Positions 25,028 to 34,706 of a stretch of 64,000 bases of DNA are shown piece by piece (the stretch's first letter is position 1; each line of letters starts with the position of its first letter). The DNA lies in NCBI GenBank assembly GCA_031257115.1, contig JAIRPF010000165.1:1-64000 (forward strand), written 5' to 3'. The stretch is from Accumulibacter sp. Lineage in GTDB: Bacteria; Pseudomonadota; Gammaproteobacteria; Burkholderiales; Rhodocyclaceae. The notes under the pieces are model-generated. The model did no database searches and had not been told where the DNA came from. It was given only the letters and a program-made list of their open reading frames with translations. The position numbers and the translations under genes were made by a program.

Positions 25028-26755
25028 TTACTCCTCGCGGGCGCGGCTGGGCACGGCCGGGTCCGGTTCTTCGCCGGCGGGGCCGAGGTCGGTCAGTTCG
25101 CTGGCCGGTTCCGCCTTCCGGCCGCGCCGGTACAGATGGAATCTGTCGCTGGAGCTACGATCGCCCGGACGGTTTCCCTGCCATGCCGGGAGCCAGCCGG
25201 CCTCGGCCAGGTCTTTCGGGTCGCGCCGGCTGCCTTGCACCAGCAGCCAGGAGCAGTCCGCCGACCGGTCGCTTTTCTGCGGGATGGTGCGTATGCCCTC
25301 GAAATAATCCAGGGTGGCGAGAAACGACAGGGGCAGGCCGGCGGCCGCGATACAGTTCGTTTTTTCGGGAAGCGCCTTTTTCAGCGACGCGGCGACGCCG
25401 CGAAAGGTTTTCCCGTAATCGATCCAGGGCATCCAGAGGCTGGCGAGCAGCAGCCAGAACAGGGTCAGTCCGGCCATCCAGTGCATGATGCCGCGCATCG
25501 GCGAGCGGGGGCTGGTGACGATCATCCAGAGCCAGACGCCGGTACACGCCAGCGCGAACACGAAGGCCGGAGCGCCGAACGCGCCCGTGAAGCCGGGTTC
25601 CAGGCGCACCGCCTGCCGCGCCAGACGTTCCGGCCAGCCGAAAACCAGGGCGCTCCAGCCGATCCAGACGACGCAGGCGAAAAAGGTGAAAGTCACCATG
25701 CCGAACCAGTCGAAGGCGTTCGCCAGGCCGCGCCGCAGCGCGCCGACGCCGGCGGCCGCGAGCAGCACCAGCGGCGGCAGGAGCAGCAGGGCCGTGGCGC
25801 TGCGCGGGGACGCCAGCAGGGCGAGCAGGGCCAGGACGGAAAAAAAGGAAACCGCCGGAATGACGATCGCCGGGCCGCCGGGCCGACGCCGTTTCGACCA
25901 CAGCGACCAGACGGCGAGGGGAAGCGCCGGCCAAGCGTACCACAGGAGCAGGTTGGCGTGGCGCAGCAGATTCGCGGCCGGGTCGACGCGCGGCGTCAGG
26001 GCGGAGAATTCGGCCTGGAAAAAAAGCGGGAGATAGTCCGGCGACGCCCGATGGACGGCCAGCAGCCAAGCGCCGCAGACAACGGCGGCGGCGGCGATTC
26101 CGGCGGACAGCGCGGCGAGGGCGCGGAAGCGGTTTTCCGCTTGCCAGACGGTGATCGTCATGGCGGGCAAAAGCGTGATGACCGGCAGCAATCCGTTGCC
26201 CAGGAAACAGGCGGCGAACGCGGCGGCGAAAACGGCGGCGGCGCGCCGGGGCCGGCGCGGCAGCAGCGTAAACGCCCAGTACGCGGCCGTGTGGGCGGTC
26301 AGCGCGGCGAGCATCGGTTGCGCCTCGTGCGCGTGGAACAGGAAACCGATGCTGCCCGCGAGGATCAGCGGGGCCGCCGCCGCGTATTCGCGTCCATGCA
26401 ATTCGCGCGCGGCCAGCAGGATGAATTCGAGCGAGAGCAGGGTGAAAATGCCGCTGGTCATCCGGGCCGCGTCGTGGAACGGCAGCAGCGGGGAAAACAG
26501 CTTGCCGGTGAGCGCCGCGAGCCAGTGATAAAGCGGCGCGTCCGGGTAGGGCCGGCCGGCCAGTTGCAAGAGCAGCCAGTTGCCGTGCCGGGCCATGTCG
26601 TGGGCGACGCCGATGGAAATCGCGTCGTCGTGTTTCCACGGATCGTGTCCGATCAGCCCGGTGAAGATGTAGATGACGAGCAGCACGGTCAGCACCCAGC
26701 CGTCGGGTGGCAGGGGAATTCCCCTGAAACGCGGTTTTTCTTCGAGAAAGGGCAT
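25028..26755 (-). CDS. GT39-family (ArnT-like) membrane glycosyltransferase
   Basis: The protein is about 575 aa from the ATG at 26755. The frame extends further, but that part lies in the rpmE terminator. About 11-12 hydrophobic segments follow an N-terminal IFTGLIGHDPWKHDDAISIGVAHDMARHG, which carries the acidic residues of the first periplasmic loop of GT-C enzymes. DAPLYHWLAAL is typical of the PMT/ArnT superfamily. These enzymes transfer a sugar from a polyprenyl-phosphate donor in the periplasm. Whether the target is lipid A, as for ArnT, is unknown: no arn genes accompany it. Confidence 0.8.
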   Translation of the reverse strand: MPFLEEKPRFRGIPLPPDGWVLTVLLVIYIFTGLIGHDPWKHDDAISIGVAHDMARHGNWLLLQLAGRPYPDAPLYHWLAALTGKLFSPLLPFHDAARMTSGIFTLLSLEFILLAARELHGREYAAAAPLILAGSIGFLFHAHEAQPMLAALTAHTAAYWAFTLLPRRPRRAAAVFAAAFAACFLGNGLLPVITLLPAMTITVWQAENRFRALAALSAGIAAAAVVCGAWLLAVHRASPDYLPLFFQAEFSALTPRVDPAANLLRHANLLLWYAWPALPLAVWSLWSKRRRPGGPAIVIPAVSFFSVLALLALLASPRSATALLLLPPLVLLAAAGVGALRRGLANAFDWFGMVTFTFFACVVWIGWSALVFGWPERLARQAVRLEPGFTGAFGAPAFVFALACTGVWLWMIVTSPRSPMRGIMHWMAGLTLFWLLLASLWMPWIDYGKTFRGVAASLKKALPEKTNCIAAAGLPLSFLATLDYFEGIRTIPQKSDRSADCSWLLVQGSRRDPKDLAEAGWLPAWQGNRPGDRSSSDRFHLYRRGRKAEPASELTDLGPAGEEPDPAVPSRAREE

Positions 26756-26776
26756 GACTCGAATGCGCTCCGTCAA

Positions 26777-26803
26777 ACAAAAAAGGCAGCCCGGCGGCTG
26801 CCT
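26777..26803 (-). terminator. Rho-independent terminator of rpmE
   Basis: On the minus strand a ggcagcc/ggctgcc stem (26784-26790 with 26795-26801) is followed by a T-rich tract (26777-26783 as plus-strand A residues). It lies about 40 bases after the rpmE stop codon and upstream of the GT39 start. Confidence 0.9.
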
Positions 26804-26843
26804 CTTTGCCAAACTGGCCGGAACCCGCCGCCGGACACCGGCT

Positions 26844-27059
26844 TCAGGCGGCCTTGGCTTTTGTGCCGTACTTCCTGTTGAACTTCTCGACGCGGCCGGC
26901 GGTATCGATGATCTTCTGCTTGCCGGTGTAGAACGGATGGCAGGCGGAACACACTTCCACGTGCAGCGCCTTGTTCATCGTCGAATGAGTCTTGAAGTTA
27001 TTGCCGCACGAACAGGTGACTTCGATTTCGTTGTAGTTGGGATGGATGTCGGGCTTCAT
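26844..27059 (-). CDS. rpmE: 50S ribosomal protein L31, zinc-binding form
   Basis: The protein is 71 aa. It has the CxC...CxxC set that marks the zinc-binding (RpmE, C+) form: TCSCGNNF and [11 protein letters not shown]. It starts [11 protein letters not shown], is a component of the large ribosomal subunit, and has a normal length. It is followed by a strong terminator. Confidence 0.97.
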   Translation of the reverse strand: MKPDIHPNYNEIEVTCSCGNNFKTHSTMNKALHVEVCSACHPFYTGKQKIIDTAGRVEKFNRKYGTKAKAA

Positions 27060-27225
27060 CTGGGAAATTCCTTTTGATCAATTCTGGCCGGCTCGACACG
27101 GATGAGCGCCCTGTCGGTGGCCGGTCCCGGAAAACGCCGAATTATCCTTGTTTTTTCGCCGGATTGCAATCGGGTCGAGAGACGGGGAACGCGGCGCAAT
27201 CGCGCCGGCTGGAAACCGGCATGGC

Positions 27226-27561
27226 TCATCCGTGGGGAACCGTTTTGGAAAAGAGATTGAGCACGAGCACGCCGGCGACGATCAGTCCCATGCCGAGCAC
27301 GGCGGGCATATCCAGGGACTGACCATGGAACATCCAGCCAACGAGGGCGATCAGCGTAATGCCGGCGCCAGACCAGATCGCGTAGGCCACGCCAACCGGC
27401 ACGCTGCGCAGGACGATCGACAGGCAGTAGAAAGCGATAGCGTAGCCGACGGCCACGATGAGCGTCGGCACGGGGCGGGTGAATCCGTCGGAGGCCTTGA
27501 GCGCCGACGTGCCGATGACTTCGCTGACGATGGCGAGCGCCAGATGAAACCAGGGCGACAT
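27226..27561 (-). CDS. Small multidrug resistance (SMR/EmrE-like) transporter
   Basis: The 111-aa protein has four transmembrane helices. The conserved membrane Glu lies in LALAIVSEVIGT (residue 14, the proton/substrate-coupling site of the family). The second and third helices hold PVGVAYAIWSGAGI, another family signature. It exports cationic drugs or, in the Gdx subgroup, guanidinium; the subgroup is not decided here. It lies between rho and rpmE on the same strand. Confidence 0.92.
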   Translation of the reverse strand: MSPWFHLALAIVSEVIGTSALKASDGFTRPVPTLIVAVGYAIAFYCLSIVLRSVPVGVAYAIWSGAGITLIALVGWMFHGQSLDMPAVLGMGLIVAGVLVLNLFSKTVPHG

Positions 27562-27621
27562 GGCGGCCTTTCAGAACGGGAAATGACGCTGCGTCATCGG
27601 CAAGCGCTTCACGATCCCCGC

Positions 27622-28878
27622 CTAGCGCCTCATCGAATCGAAGAACTCGCCGTTGTTCTTGGTGGCCTTGATCTTGTCGAGAAGGAATTCCATGGCTTCG
27701 AGGTCGTCCATGTTGTAGAGCAGCTTCCTCAGTATCCACATCTTTTGCAGGACGTCGGGCTTCAGGAGCAGTTCCTCGCGCCGCGTGCCGGAACGGTTGA
27801 CGTTGATCGCCGGGTAAACCCTTTTCTCGGCCATGCGCCGGTCGAGGTGGATTTCCATGTTGCCGGTGCCCTTGAATTCCTCGTAGATCACGTCGTCCAT
27901 GCGGCTGCCGGTCTCGATCAGCGCGGTGGCGATGATGGTGAGCGAGCCGCCTTCCTCGATGTTGCGCGCCGCGCCGAAGAAACGCTTGGGCTTTTGCAGG
28001 GCGTTGGCGTCGACGCCGCCGGTGAGCACCTTGCCGGAGGCCGGCTGCACGGTGTTGTAGGCGCGCGCCAGGCGGGTGATCGAGTCGAGCAGGATGACCA
28101 CGTCCTTCTTGTGCTCGACGAGGCGCTTGGCTTTCTCGATGACCATTTCGGCCACCTGCACGTGGCGGGTCGCCGGCTCGTCGAACGTCGAGGCGACCAC
28201 CTCGCCGCGCACCGAGCGCGTCATCTCGGTCACTTCCTCGGGGCGTTCGTCGATGAGCAGCACGATCAGCGTGACGTCCGGATGGTTGGCGGTGATGGCG
28301 TGCGCGACGTGCTGCATCATCACCGTCTTGCCGCTCTTCGGACTGGATACCAGGAGGCCGCGCTGGCCCTTGCCGATCGGGGCGATGATGTCGATGATGC
28401 GGGAAGTGATATTTTCCTCGCCGCGGATGTCCCGTTCGAGGCGCAGATGCTGTTCCGGATGCAGCGGCGTGAGGTTTTCGAACAGGATCTTGTTCTTCGA
28501 GGCTTCCGGCGCCTCGCCGTTGATGCGGTCGACCTTGACCAGCGCGAAATAACGCTCGCCGTCCTTCGGCGTGCGGATTTCGCCCTCGATGGTGTCGCCG
28601 GTGTGCAGGTTGAAGCGGCGGATCTGGCTTGGGCTGACGTAGATGTCGTCGGTGCTGGCGAGGTAGGAGGTATCGGGCGAGCGCAGGAAGCCGAAACCGT
28701 CCGGCAGGGTTTCCAGCGCGCCGTCGCCAAAGATCGTCTCGCCTTTTCTGGCCTTGTTCTTGAGCAGGGCGAAGATCAGTTCATGCTTGCGCAGCCGGTT
28801 GGCGCCCTCGATGTTGTTGGCCACGGCCATGTCGAGGAGCTGGCTGACGTGAAAGGCTTTGAGTTCGGATAAATGCAT
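27622..28878 (-). CDS. rho: Transcription termination factor Rho
   Basis: The 418-aa protein starts [18 protein letters not shown] at the ATG at 28878. An N-terminal helical domain is followed by the cold-shock-like RNA-binding domain ([18 protein letters not shown]). The RecA-like motor has Walker A in SSPKSGKT, Walker [16 protein letters not shown] and the Q/R loops further on. It forms an RNA-dependent hexameric helicase. The trxA-rho order is typical of betaproteobacteria. Confidence 0.98.
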   Translation of the reverse strand: MHLSELKAFHVSQLLDMAVANNIEGANRLRKHELIFALLKNKARKGETIFGDGALETLPDGFGFLRSPDTSYLASTDDIYVSPSQIRRFNLHTGDTIEGEIRTPKDGERYFALVKVDRINGEAPEASKNKILFENLTPLHPEQHLRLERDIRGEENITSRIIDIIAPIGKGQRGLLVSSPKSGKTVMMQHVAHAITANHPDVTLIVLLIDERPEEVTEMTRSVRGEVVASTFDEPATRHVQVAEMVIEKAKRLVEHKKDVVILLDSITRLARAYNTVQPASGKVLTGGVDANALQKPKRFFGAARNIEEGGSLTIIATALIETGSRMDDVIYEEFKGTGNMEIHLDRRMAEKRVYPAINVNRSGTRREELLLKPDVLQKMWILRKLLYNMDDLEAMEFLLDKIKATKNNGEFFDSMRR

Positions 28879-29155
28879 GTGCGAAGTCGGAAAGGAAAAA
28901 AACGGATGGGAGGAAATTTCGTCGCGCGAGTCGCGCGGAAAGGGGGAAAATGAGGCAAAAAGAGACAAACAGGGGCGAAAAAGGGCGAAAAACAGGACGG
29001 AATGGAGATTTGGGTAAAACCGGAATGGTTGCTGCGGACTTGCTGTGGCTATGGGATCACGCGGGATCATGCCTGAAAGTACCAGCCGGCGGGGCGGATT
29101 CGTTTCTGTTCTCCGGGATCGCGGCCAAGGCTTTCAGGCAGGGAGCGTAGCGATT

Positions 29156-29482
29156 TTACAGGTGGCTGTCAATAAAGGCCGTGAGTTGCGATTTCGACAG
29201 CGCGCCCATCCGGGTGTCCTCGACGTTGCCGCCCTTGAACAATATCAGCGTGGGAATGCTGCGCACCGCGAAACTCGCCGGAGTCGCCTGATTTTCGTCG
29301 ACGTTCATCTTGGCGACCTTCAGGCGTCCGGCATACTGCGCGGCGATCGCGTCGAGGGTGGGGGCGATCATCTTGCAGGGACCGCACCATTCCGCCCAGA
29401 AATCAAGGAGCACCGGCAGGGGCGACTGCAAAACCTCGGCCGCGAAAGTATCGTCGGTGACGTAGTGAATGTGTTCACTCAT
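29156..29482 (-). CDS. trxA: Thioredoxin 1
   Basis: The protein is 108 aa from the ATG at 29482, with a gaggcg Shine-Dalgarno. It carries the WCGPC active site ([14 protein letters not shown]), the buried Asp equivalent and the cis-Pro loop ([13 protein letters not shown]). It is a general cytoplasmic disulfide reductase upstream of rho. Confidence 0.97.
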   Translation of the reverse strand: MSEHIHYVTDDTFAAEVLQSPLPVLLDFWAEWCGPCKMIAPTLDAIAAQYAGRLKVAKMNVDENQATPASFAVRSIPTLILFKGGNVEDTRMGALSKSQLTAFIDSHL

Positions 29483-29692
29483 GGTGGCGCCTCGTAGAGG
29501 ATGATGGGGGGATTGTGGTCGGGGGCCGATGGCCGTCCGAAATGTCATTGTAGCGAAAAAGCGCCGGGCGCGCCGTTTTCGCGGCCCGTTTTGTGTTGCG
29601 CCGGCGCAACACCGCGCGGCGCGCGCCACTTGCGGCCGAAATCCAAGTCCGTAGTATCATGCGGCGAAAACGCAGAAAGGCTTGGGGCAACC

Positions 29693-30076
29693 ATGAATCT
29701 GGAAAAAGTCATTTTCGGTTTTTTCGTGATTTTCGCGTGTACGATGAATTTCGGTTTTTTCGTCGGCGGTCTGGGTAACGTCGGCGAGCACGACGCCGGC
29801 CATCTGTTCGCGGCGGTGGTGGTCAACCTGATCACCCTGGTGCTGAAATTCGGCGATCGCACGCACATCGGCGCCACGCACCTGGCGACCAGCATGGTGG
29901 CCCTGTTGCAGCTGCTGGCCGCTTCCCTGGTCTGGATGTGGCATTTGAACATCAGCCAGCTGGTCATGAGCGAGGGGACGATGGCGACCATCGTTTCGCT
30001 CTCCGGCGGCGCGCTCGTGGCCAACCTGATTTCGGTGGTTCTGCTGATCAGCGAGACCCTGCGCCAGACGCGCTGA
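29693..30076 (+). CDS. DUF6394-like membrane protein beside a K+ channel
   Basis: The protein is 127 aa from the ATG at 29693. Four hydrophobic segments are predicted by eye. It contains GGLGNVGEHDAGHLFAAVVV and FGDRTHIGATHLATSMVALL, which I associate with the DUF6394 family often found next to TrkA-type channel genes. Its stop is 16 bases before the channel start. Function is unknown; an accessory subunit of the channel is an inference from linkage. Confidence 0.75.
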   Translation: MNLEKVIFGFFVIFACTMNFGFFVGGLGNVGEHDAGHLFAAVVVNLITLVLKFGDRTHIGATHLATSMVALLQLLAASLVWMWHLNISQLVMSEGTMATIVSLSGGALVANLISVVLLISETLRQTR

Positions 30077-30091
30077 CCGGGAAGACGGCGC

Positions 30092-31816
30092 TTGAACGAC
30101 GTTCTGTTTGTCATCCTGCGCCGGCTGCGCCGGCCGCTGATCGCGCTCATCGCCGCCTACGCCGTTTCGGTGTGGGGGCTGGTGGTGATTCCCGGCGTCG
30201 ACGCGCAGGGCAACGCCGTCCGCATGGGCGTCTTCCACGCGCTGTACATCATCAGCTATACGGCGACCACCATCGGTTTCGGAGAAGTTCCCCATGCCTT
30301 CACCGATCCGCAGCGGGCCTGGACGATCGTGTGCATCTATCTTTGCGTCGTCGCCTGGGCCTACACGCTGGGCAGCATCTTCCACCTGTCGCAGGACCAG
30401 ACGCTGCGCGACGCGCTCTCGCGCCGCCGCTTCACCCGCCGCGTGACGGCGATGGACGAGCCGTTCGTGCTGATCGTGGGCTACGGGCAGAGCGGCATCA
30501 TGCTGGCGCGCATGCTCGACCGCATGGGGCAGCGCATGGTGCTCGTCGAATTGCGCGGCGAGCGCGCGGCGAGCATCGAGATCAGGGAATACCAGTATCC
30601 GCCGCTGTTCCTCGCCGCGGACGGCCGTATGCCCGACGTGCTGGTCGATGCCGGCGTGACCCATCGCAAATGCCTGGCCATGGTGGCGATCGCCGGGAAC
30701 GACGACATCAACCAGTCGGTGGCCATCTGCGGAACGGTGCTCAATCCGTCGTTGCGCATCATCACCCGCGTGCATACGTCGATCGCGCGGGCCAACCTGG
30801 AATCGTTCCGCAACATCGAACCGATCAATCCGTTCCAGAGCTTCGCCAACAACATCCGCCTGGACATGGGATCGCCCGAACGCCTGCGCGTGATCGAATG
30901 GCTCTCCGGCCTGCCCGGAGGCGCCTGTCCGGAATCGCTCAACCTGCCGAAAGGGCGCTGGGTGGTATTCGGCACGGGCAGCTTCCCCGAATACTTCGTC
31001 GCCGCCTTCCGCGACGCCGGCATGACCTGCACGCTCGTCGAACTCGATCCCAGCCAGCAGGGGGAAAGCGCGGCCTTCCAGTACAAGGGCGAAATGTCCA
31101 GGGAAAAAGTGGTCGCGGAGATCGGCAAGGCGGTCGGGATCGTCGTGTGCACCGACAGCGACGCCCTGAACCTGGCGATGGTGACCCGCGCGCGCTCGAT
31201 CAACCCCGGCGTCTACGTCGTGATCCGGCAGGCGCACGCGGCCAACGCCGCCCTGATCGACGCCTCGATGGCGAATCTGCGCTTCATCAAGGCGGAAGTC
31301 GTTTCGCACAAGGTGCGGCAACTGCTCACGTCGCCGCTGCTCATCCGCTTTCTCAAGCACCTGGACGAAGATTCGGGCGAACTCGTCCAGCGCACCGCCG
31401 CGCTGCTCGAACAGCGCGTCGGCTACAAGGTGCCGTTCATGTGGGGCTTCGATTGCTACGCGTCGTATCCCGGCCTGCGCGAGGCGCTGGCGCCGGAAAT
31501 CGACCCGCCGCTCGCCATCGGCGACCTGCTGGTCAACCCGGAAAAGCCGCCCGAACGGATCCGCGCGGTGCCGCTCCTGCTGCTGCGCAAGAACCAGGAA
31601 ACGCCGCTGCCGGCGGAAGACACCCCACTCCTGTCCGGCGACCGCATCCTGTTCGCCGGACAGCGCGGCGAAAGGGAACTGCAACGGCGCTTCCTGCTCG
31701 AACCGAGTCCGCTGGCCTACGTGCGCACCGGCGTGGAACCCCCCCGCAGCTGGCTGTTCCGCCGCCTGCTGAAAGCCACGGCGGACATGGGGAAAGACAA
31801 AAACGAAAAGCGTTGA
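30092..31816 (+). CDS. Potassium channel with two RCK (TrkA-N/C) modules
   Basis: The 574-aa protein starts at a TTG (30092) with gggaag upstream. Its first ~100 residues form a two-TM channel with the pore signature TATTIGFGE. Two Rossmann modules follow: the first at VLIVGYGQSGIMLARML, the second at WVVFGTGSFPEYFVAAFRDAG, with a TrkA-C-like domain at the end. This fits ligand-gated K+ flux control. The last residues (GKDKNEKR) and the stop overlap a ccacggcg-type repeat. It is preceded by the DUF6394-like gene, likely in the same operon. Confidence 0.88.
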   Translation: MNDVLFVILRRLRRPLIALIAAYAVSVWGLVVIPGVDAQGNAVRMGVFHALYIISYTATTIGFGEVPHAFTDPQRAWTIVCIYLCVVAWAYTLGSIFHLSQDQTLRDALSRRRFTRRVTAMDEPFVLIVGYGQSGIMLARMLDRMGQRMVLVELRGERAASIEIREYQYPPLFLAADGRMPDVLVDAGVTHRKCLAMVAIAGNDDINQSVAICGTVLNPSLRIITRVHTSIARANLESFRNIEPINPFQSFANNIRLDMGSPERLRVIEWLSGLPGGACPESLNLPKGRWVVFGTGSFPEYFVAAFRDAGMTCTLVELDPSQQGESAAFQYKGEMSREKVVAEIGKAVGIVVCTDSDALNLAMVTRARSINPGVYVVIRQAHAANAALIDASMANLRFIKAEVVSHKVRQLLTSPLLIRFLKHLDEDSGELVQRTAALLEQRVGYKVPFMWGFDCYASYPGLREALAPEIDPPLAIGDLLVNPEKPPERIRAVPLLLLRKNQETPLPAEDTPLLSGDRILFAGQRGERELQRRFLLEPSPLAYVRTGVEPPRSWLFRRLLKATADMGKDKNEKR

Positions 31817-31998
31817 CCACGGCGAACACGGCGAAAGAAAATCATTGACGCCGATCCCCGATTCATTTGAATGGCGCCCCAGGTGTCGCGCCGTGGTTTG
31901 CGCCTGGCCGCAAGGAGCCGCGCCGATGCCCATCAACCGTTTTTTAACCGACAGCGCGAGTTCCGCGTTCTCCGCGCCGAAAGCGTTTTACCCAAAAA
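31817..31998. repeat. Short ccacggcg-type repeat spacer between convergent genes
   Basis: The first 30 bases (tgaccacggcgaacacggcg...) form one arm of the 9-bp-unit repeat directly at the channel stop codon. The other arm-like sequence, ttctccgcgccgaaagcg, is near 31967-31984. No gene lies here. Confidence 0.6.
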
Positions 31999-33081
31999 TC
32001 ATTCCGCCTCGGCCAGCGCCGCCAGCAATTCGGCCTGGTGTTCGGTCGTCAGGGCGTCGACCACGTCGTCGAGGTCGCCGTCCATGATCGCGTCGATGCG
32101 GTACAGCGTCAGATTGATGCGGTGGTCGGTCACGCGGCCTTGCGGAAAGTTGTAGGTGCGGATGCGTTCGGAACGGTCGCCGCTGCCGATCAGGCTTTTG
32201 CGCGTCGAGGCGATTTTGGCGTGCCGCTCGCGTTCCTGCGCGTCGCGGATGCGCGCGACCAGCACCGACATCGCCCGCGCCTTGTTCTGGTGTTGCGAGC
32301 GGCCGTCCTGACATTCGACGACGATGCCGGTCGGCAGGTGAGTGATGCGCACCGCCGAATCGGTCTTGTTGATGTGCTGGCCGCCCGCGCCGGAAGCACG
32401 GAAAGTGTCGACGCGCACGTCCGCCGGATTGATCTGCACGTCCTCCAGCGCGTCGGCTTCTGGCATCACCGCGACGGTGCAGGCCGAGGTGTGGATGCGC
32501 CCCTGCGCCTCGGTCTCCGGCACGCGCTGCACGCGATGCCCGCCGGATTCGAACTTGAGCCGCGCATACGCCCCGGCGCCGGCGACGCGCGCGATGACTT
32601 CCTTGTAGCCGCCAAGCTCGGCCTCGCTCGCCGAAACCACTTCGACCTGCCAGCGCCGGCGCTCGGCGTAGCGCGTGTACATGCGGAAGAGATCGCCCGA
32701 AAAGAGCGCCGATTCGTCGCCGCCCGTGCCGGCGCGGATTTCGAGAAAGACGTTGCGCTCGTCGTTGGCGTCCCTCGGCAGCAGCCGCCGTTGCAGTTCC
32801 AGTTCGAGCGCGGGCAGCCGCTCCCTGGCCGCCCGCATTTCTTCCTCGGCCAGTTCCTTCATTTCGGGATCGGCCAGCATCTCCCGCGCCGACGCGAGGT
32901 CGGCCGCCGCCCGCTGCCATTCCTTGTACAGCGCGACGACCGGCGTGAGTTCGGCGTGTTCGCGCGCCATCTGGCGATATTTGTCCATGTCGCGCGTCGC
33001 CTCGCCGCTCGCGAGGACGCGGTCGAGTTCGTCGAGCCGGCCGGCGAGGTTTTCCAGCTTGTCGCGTATGCTCTGCTTCAT
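31999..33081 (-). CDS. prfA: Peptide chain release factor 1
   Basis: The protein is 360 aa from the ATG at 33081. The catalytic GGQ is in [19 protein letters not shown], and the codon-recognition region precedes it (a PET-type motif, [17 protein letters not shown]). It releases peptides at UAA and UAG. The ATG overlaps the hemA TGA (ATGA), the usual hemA-prfA coupling. Confidence 0.97.
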   Translation of the reverse strand: MKQSIRDKLENLAGRLDELDRVLASGEATRDMDKYRQMAREHAELTPVVALYKEWQRAAADLASAREMLADPEMKELAEEEMRAARERLPALELELQRRLLPRDANDERNVFLEIRAGTGGDESALFSGDLFRMYTRYAERRRWQVEVVSASEAELGGYKEVIARVAGAGAYARLKFESGGHRVQRVPETEAQGRIHTSACTVAVMPEADALEDVQINPADVRVDTFRASGAGGQHINKTDSAVRITHLPTGIVVECQDGRSQHQNKARAMSVLVARIRDAQERERHAKIASTRKSLIGSGDRSERIRTYNFPQGRVTDHRINLTLYRIDAIMDGDLDDVVDALTTEHQAELLAALAEAE

Positions 33082-34409
33082 GTTCCGGTCTCGGTCGCCT
33101 GGCCGGGAGATCGTTCCGCCGGCCTCATTTTCCGTTTCTCCGGCGGTTCCGCCGCCGCGTCGCTCGCCATTTCCTGCCCGAACAGCCGGGCCACCAGCGC
33201 CCGCGTCTCGCCGCTCTGATCTCCGAACTGGTTCAGGGCCTGCGTCGGGGCGTGCAGGTATTTGTTGGTCAGCCGGCGCGAAAGCTCTTCCAGCGCGGCC
33301 TCCGGCGGCTCGCCCCTGGAGAGCAGTTTCAGGGCGTGTTCCATTTCGTCGCGCCGCATGCGCTCGGCGTTGTCGCGCAGCATCCGAATGAGCGGAACGC
33401 TTTCGCGCGCGCGCAGCCAGCGCAGAAAATCGTCCACGCGCAAATCGACGATCGCCTCGGCCTCGTTCGCCGCCGATTGCCGCGATTCCCGCCCGGATTG
33501 GACGATTTGCGCCAGATCGTCGATCGTGTAGAGAAAGACGTCGTCGAGCCGCGCGACTTCTTTTTCGACATCGCGCGGCACCGCCAGGTCGACCATCAGG
33601 ATCGGCCGGTGCCGGCGCGCGCGGACGGCTCGTTCGGCGAGGCCCAGCCCGATGATCGGCAGCCGGCTGGCGGTGCAGGACACGACGATATCGAATTCGG
33701 CGAGGCGCTCGGCCACGTCCTCCAGGCGAATGGCCGTCGCGCCGCATTTTTCGGCCACTTCCATGCCGCGCTCGACGGTGCGGTTGGCGACGACGATGCG
33801 CTTCGGACGATGCGCCGCGAAATGCGCGGCGCACAGCCGGATCATCTCGCCCGCGCCGATGAACAGCACGCTCTGCTCGGTCATGTGGCCAAAGATGCGC
33901 TCCGCGAGGCGCACCGACGCGGCGGCCATGGACACGACGCTGGCGCCGATCGCCGTGCCGGAACGCACGTCCTTGGCCACCGAGAACGACTGCTGGAACA
34001 GTTTGTGCAACGTCGCGCCGAGCGCGCCGGCCTCGCGCGCGATGCGCACCGCCTCTTTCATCTGCCCCAGGATCTGCGGCTCGCCGAGCACCATCGAATC
34101 CAGCCCGCTGGCGACCCGGAACGCATGGCGCACGGCCTCGCGGTCCGGATGGGTGTACAGATAAGGCTCGATCTCGCGCAGCGGAACGCGCCGATTTTCC
34201 GAAAGCCAGCCCGCCGCCGCCCGCGAATCCTCGCCCTGGCAATACAGTTCGGTGCGATTGCAGGTCGACAGGATGGCCGCCTCCGCGACGCGCCCGCTGC
34301 AAGAGAGTTCACCCAGTACCCGACGCAGCTCCCCGACGTGAAAAGCCACCTGTTCGCGCACCGAGAGCGGCGCCGTGCGGTGGTTGATTCCAAGAGTGAA
34401 AAGCGCCAT
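33078..34409 (-). CDS. hemA: Glutamyl-tRNA reductase
   Basis: The 443-aa protein catalyses the first committed step of tetrapyrrole synthesis by the C5 pathway. The catalytic Cys lies in [10 protein letters not shown], the NADPH-binding fold starts at [12 protein letters not shown], and a dimerisation domain ends the protein. It is coupled to prfA by a 4-base overlap. Confidence 0.97.
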   Translation of the reverse strand: MALFTLGINHRTAPLSVREQVAFHVGELRRVLGELSCSGRVAEAAILSTCNRTELYCQGEDSRAAAGWLSENRRVPLREIEPYLYTHPDREAVRHAFRVASGLDSMVLGEPQILGQMKEAVRIAREAGALGATLHKLFQQSFSVAKDVRSGTAIGASVVSMAAASVRLAERIFGHMTEQSVLFIGAGEMIRLCAAHFAAHRPKRIVVANRTVERGMEVAEKCGATAIRLEDVAERLAEFDIVVSCTASRLPIIGLGLAERAVRARRHRPILMVDLAVPRDVEKEVARLDDVFLYTIDDLAQIVQSGRESRQSAANEAEAIVDLRVDDFLRWLRARESVPLIRMLRDNAERMRRDEMEHALKLLSRGEPPEAALEELSRRLTNKYLHAPTQALNQFGDQSGETRALVARLFGQEMASDAAAEPPEKRKMRPAERSPGQATETGT

Positions 34410-34451
34410 GCCGTCGGATGGATCGGTGTCCGCGGTCGCGGGAGGGAAACG

Positions 34452-34457
34452 ATTATA
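34452..34457 (-). promoter_or_regulatory. Candidate -10 box of the hemA-prfA promoter
   Basis: A perfect TATAAT occurs on the minus strand 43 bases upstream of the hemA ATG. No convincing -35 lies 17 bases further up, so recognition may need other elements. Confidence 0.45.
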
Positions 34458-34706
34458 TCACCCGCCTCAAGCGCTTCCGGCCGGAGCGGCGTGGCGTGGC
34501 ATGGCGCGTGAACGCTGGATCGGGAGGCTTGCCGGTTTCTCCACCATCGTTCTGGATACCGGCCTGCGCCGGCATGACGGGTTCTGTCCTTGGTTTTTCG
34601 CCGCGCCCGCCGTGCTCGAAAGGTTTTCGCCTTTCGCCACCCTCGCTGTGGTTAAATTCGTTTTTCTTCCTTTCGCCGATCCGATCATCCACGTATCTTT
34701 CGAGCC
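34458..34706. repeat. Repeats between divergent hemA and glgA
   Basis: A degenerate dRS3-like palindrome (ctggataccggcctgcgccggcatgacgg, about 34552-34580) and a cgccgcgcccgccgtgctcgaaagg arm (34600-34624) are visible. A second arm-like ttcgccaccctcgctgtggtt follows at 34634-34654. No gene is supported. Confidence 0.65.

Noticed and set aside
25010-26881. A 623-codon frame on the plus strand opposite the GT39 gene
   Set aside because: It covers a real membrane protein on the other strand and shows no domain or start signal.
29657-31936. A 759-codon frame on the minus strand opposite the K+ channel
   Set aside because: It is antisense to a clear channel with pore and RCK motifs; composition is His/Arg/Gly-rich without a family.
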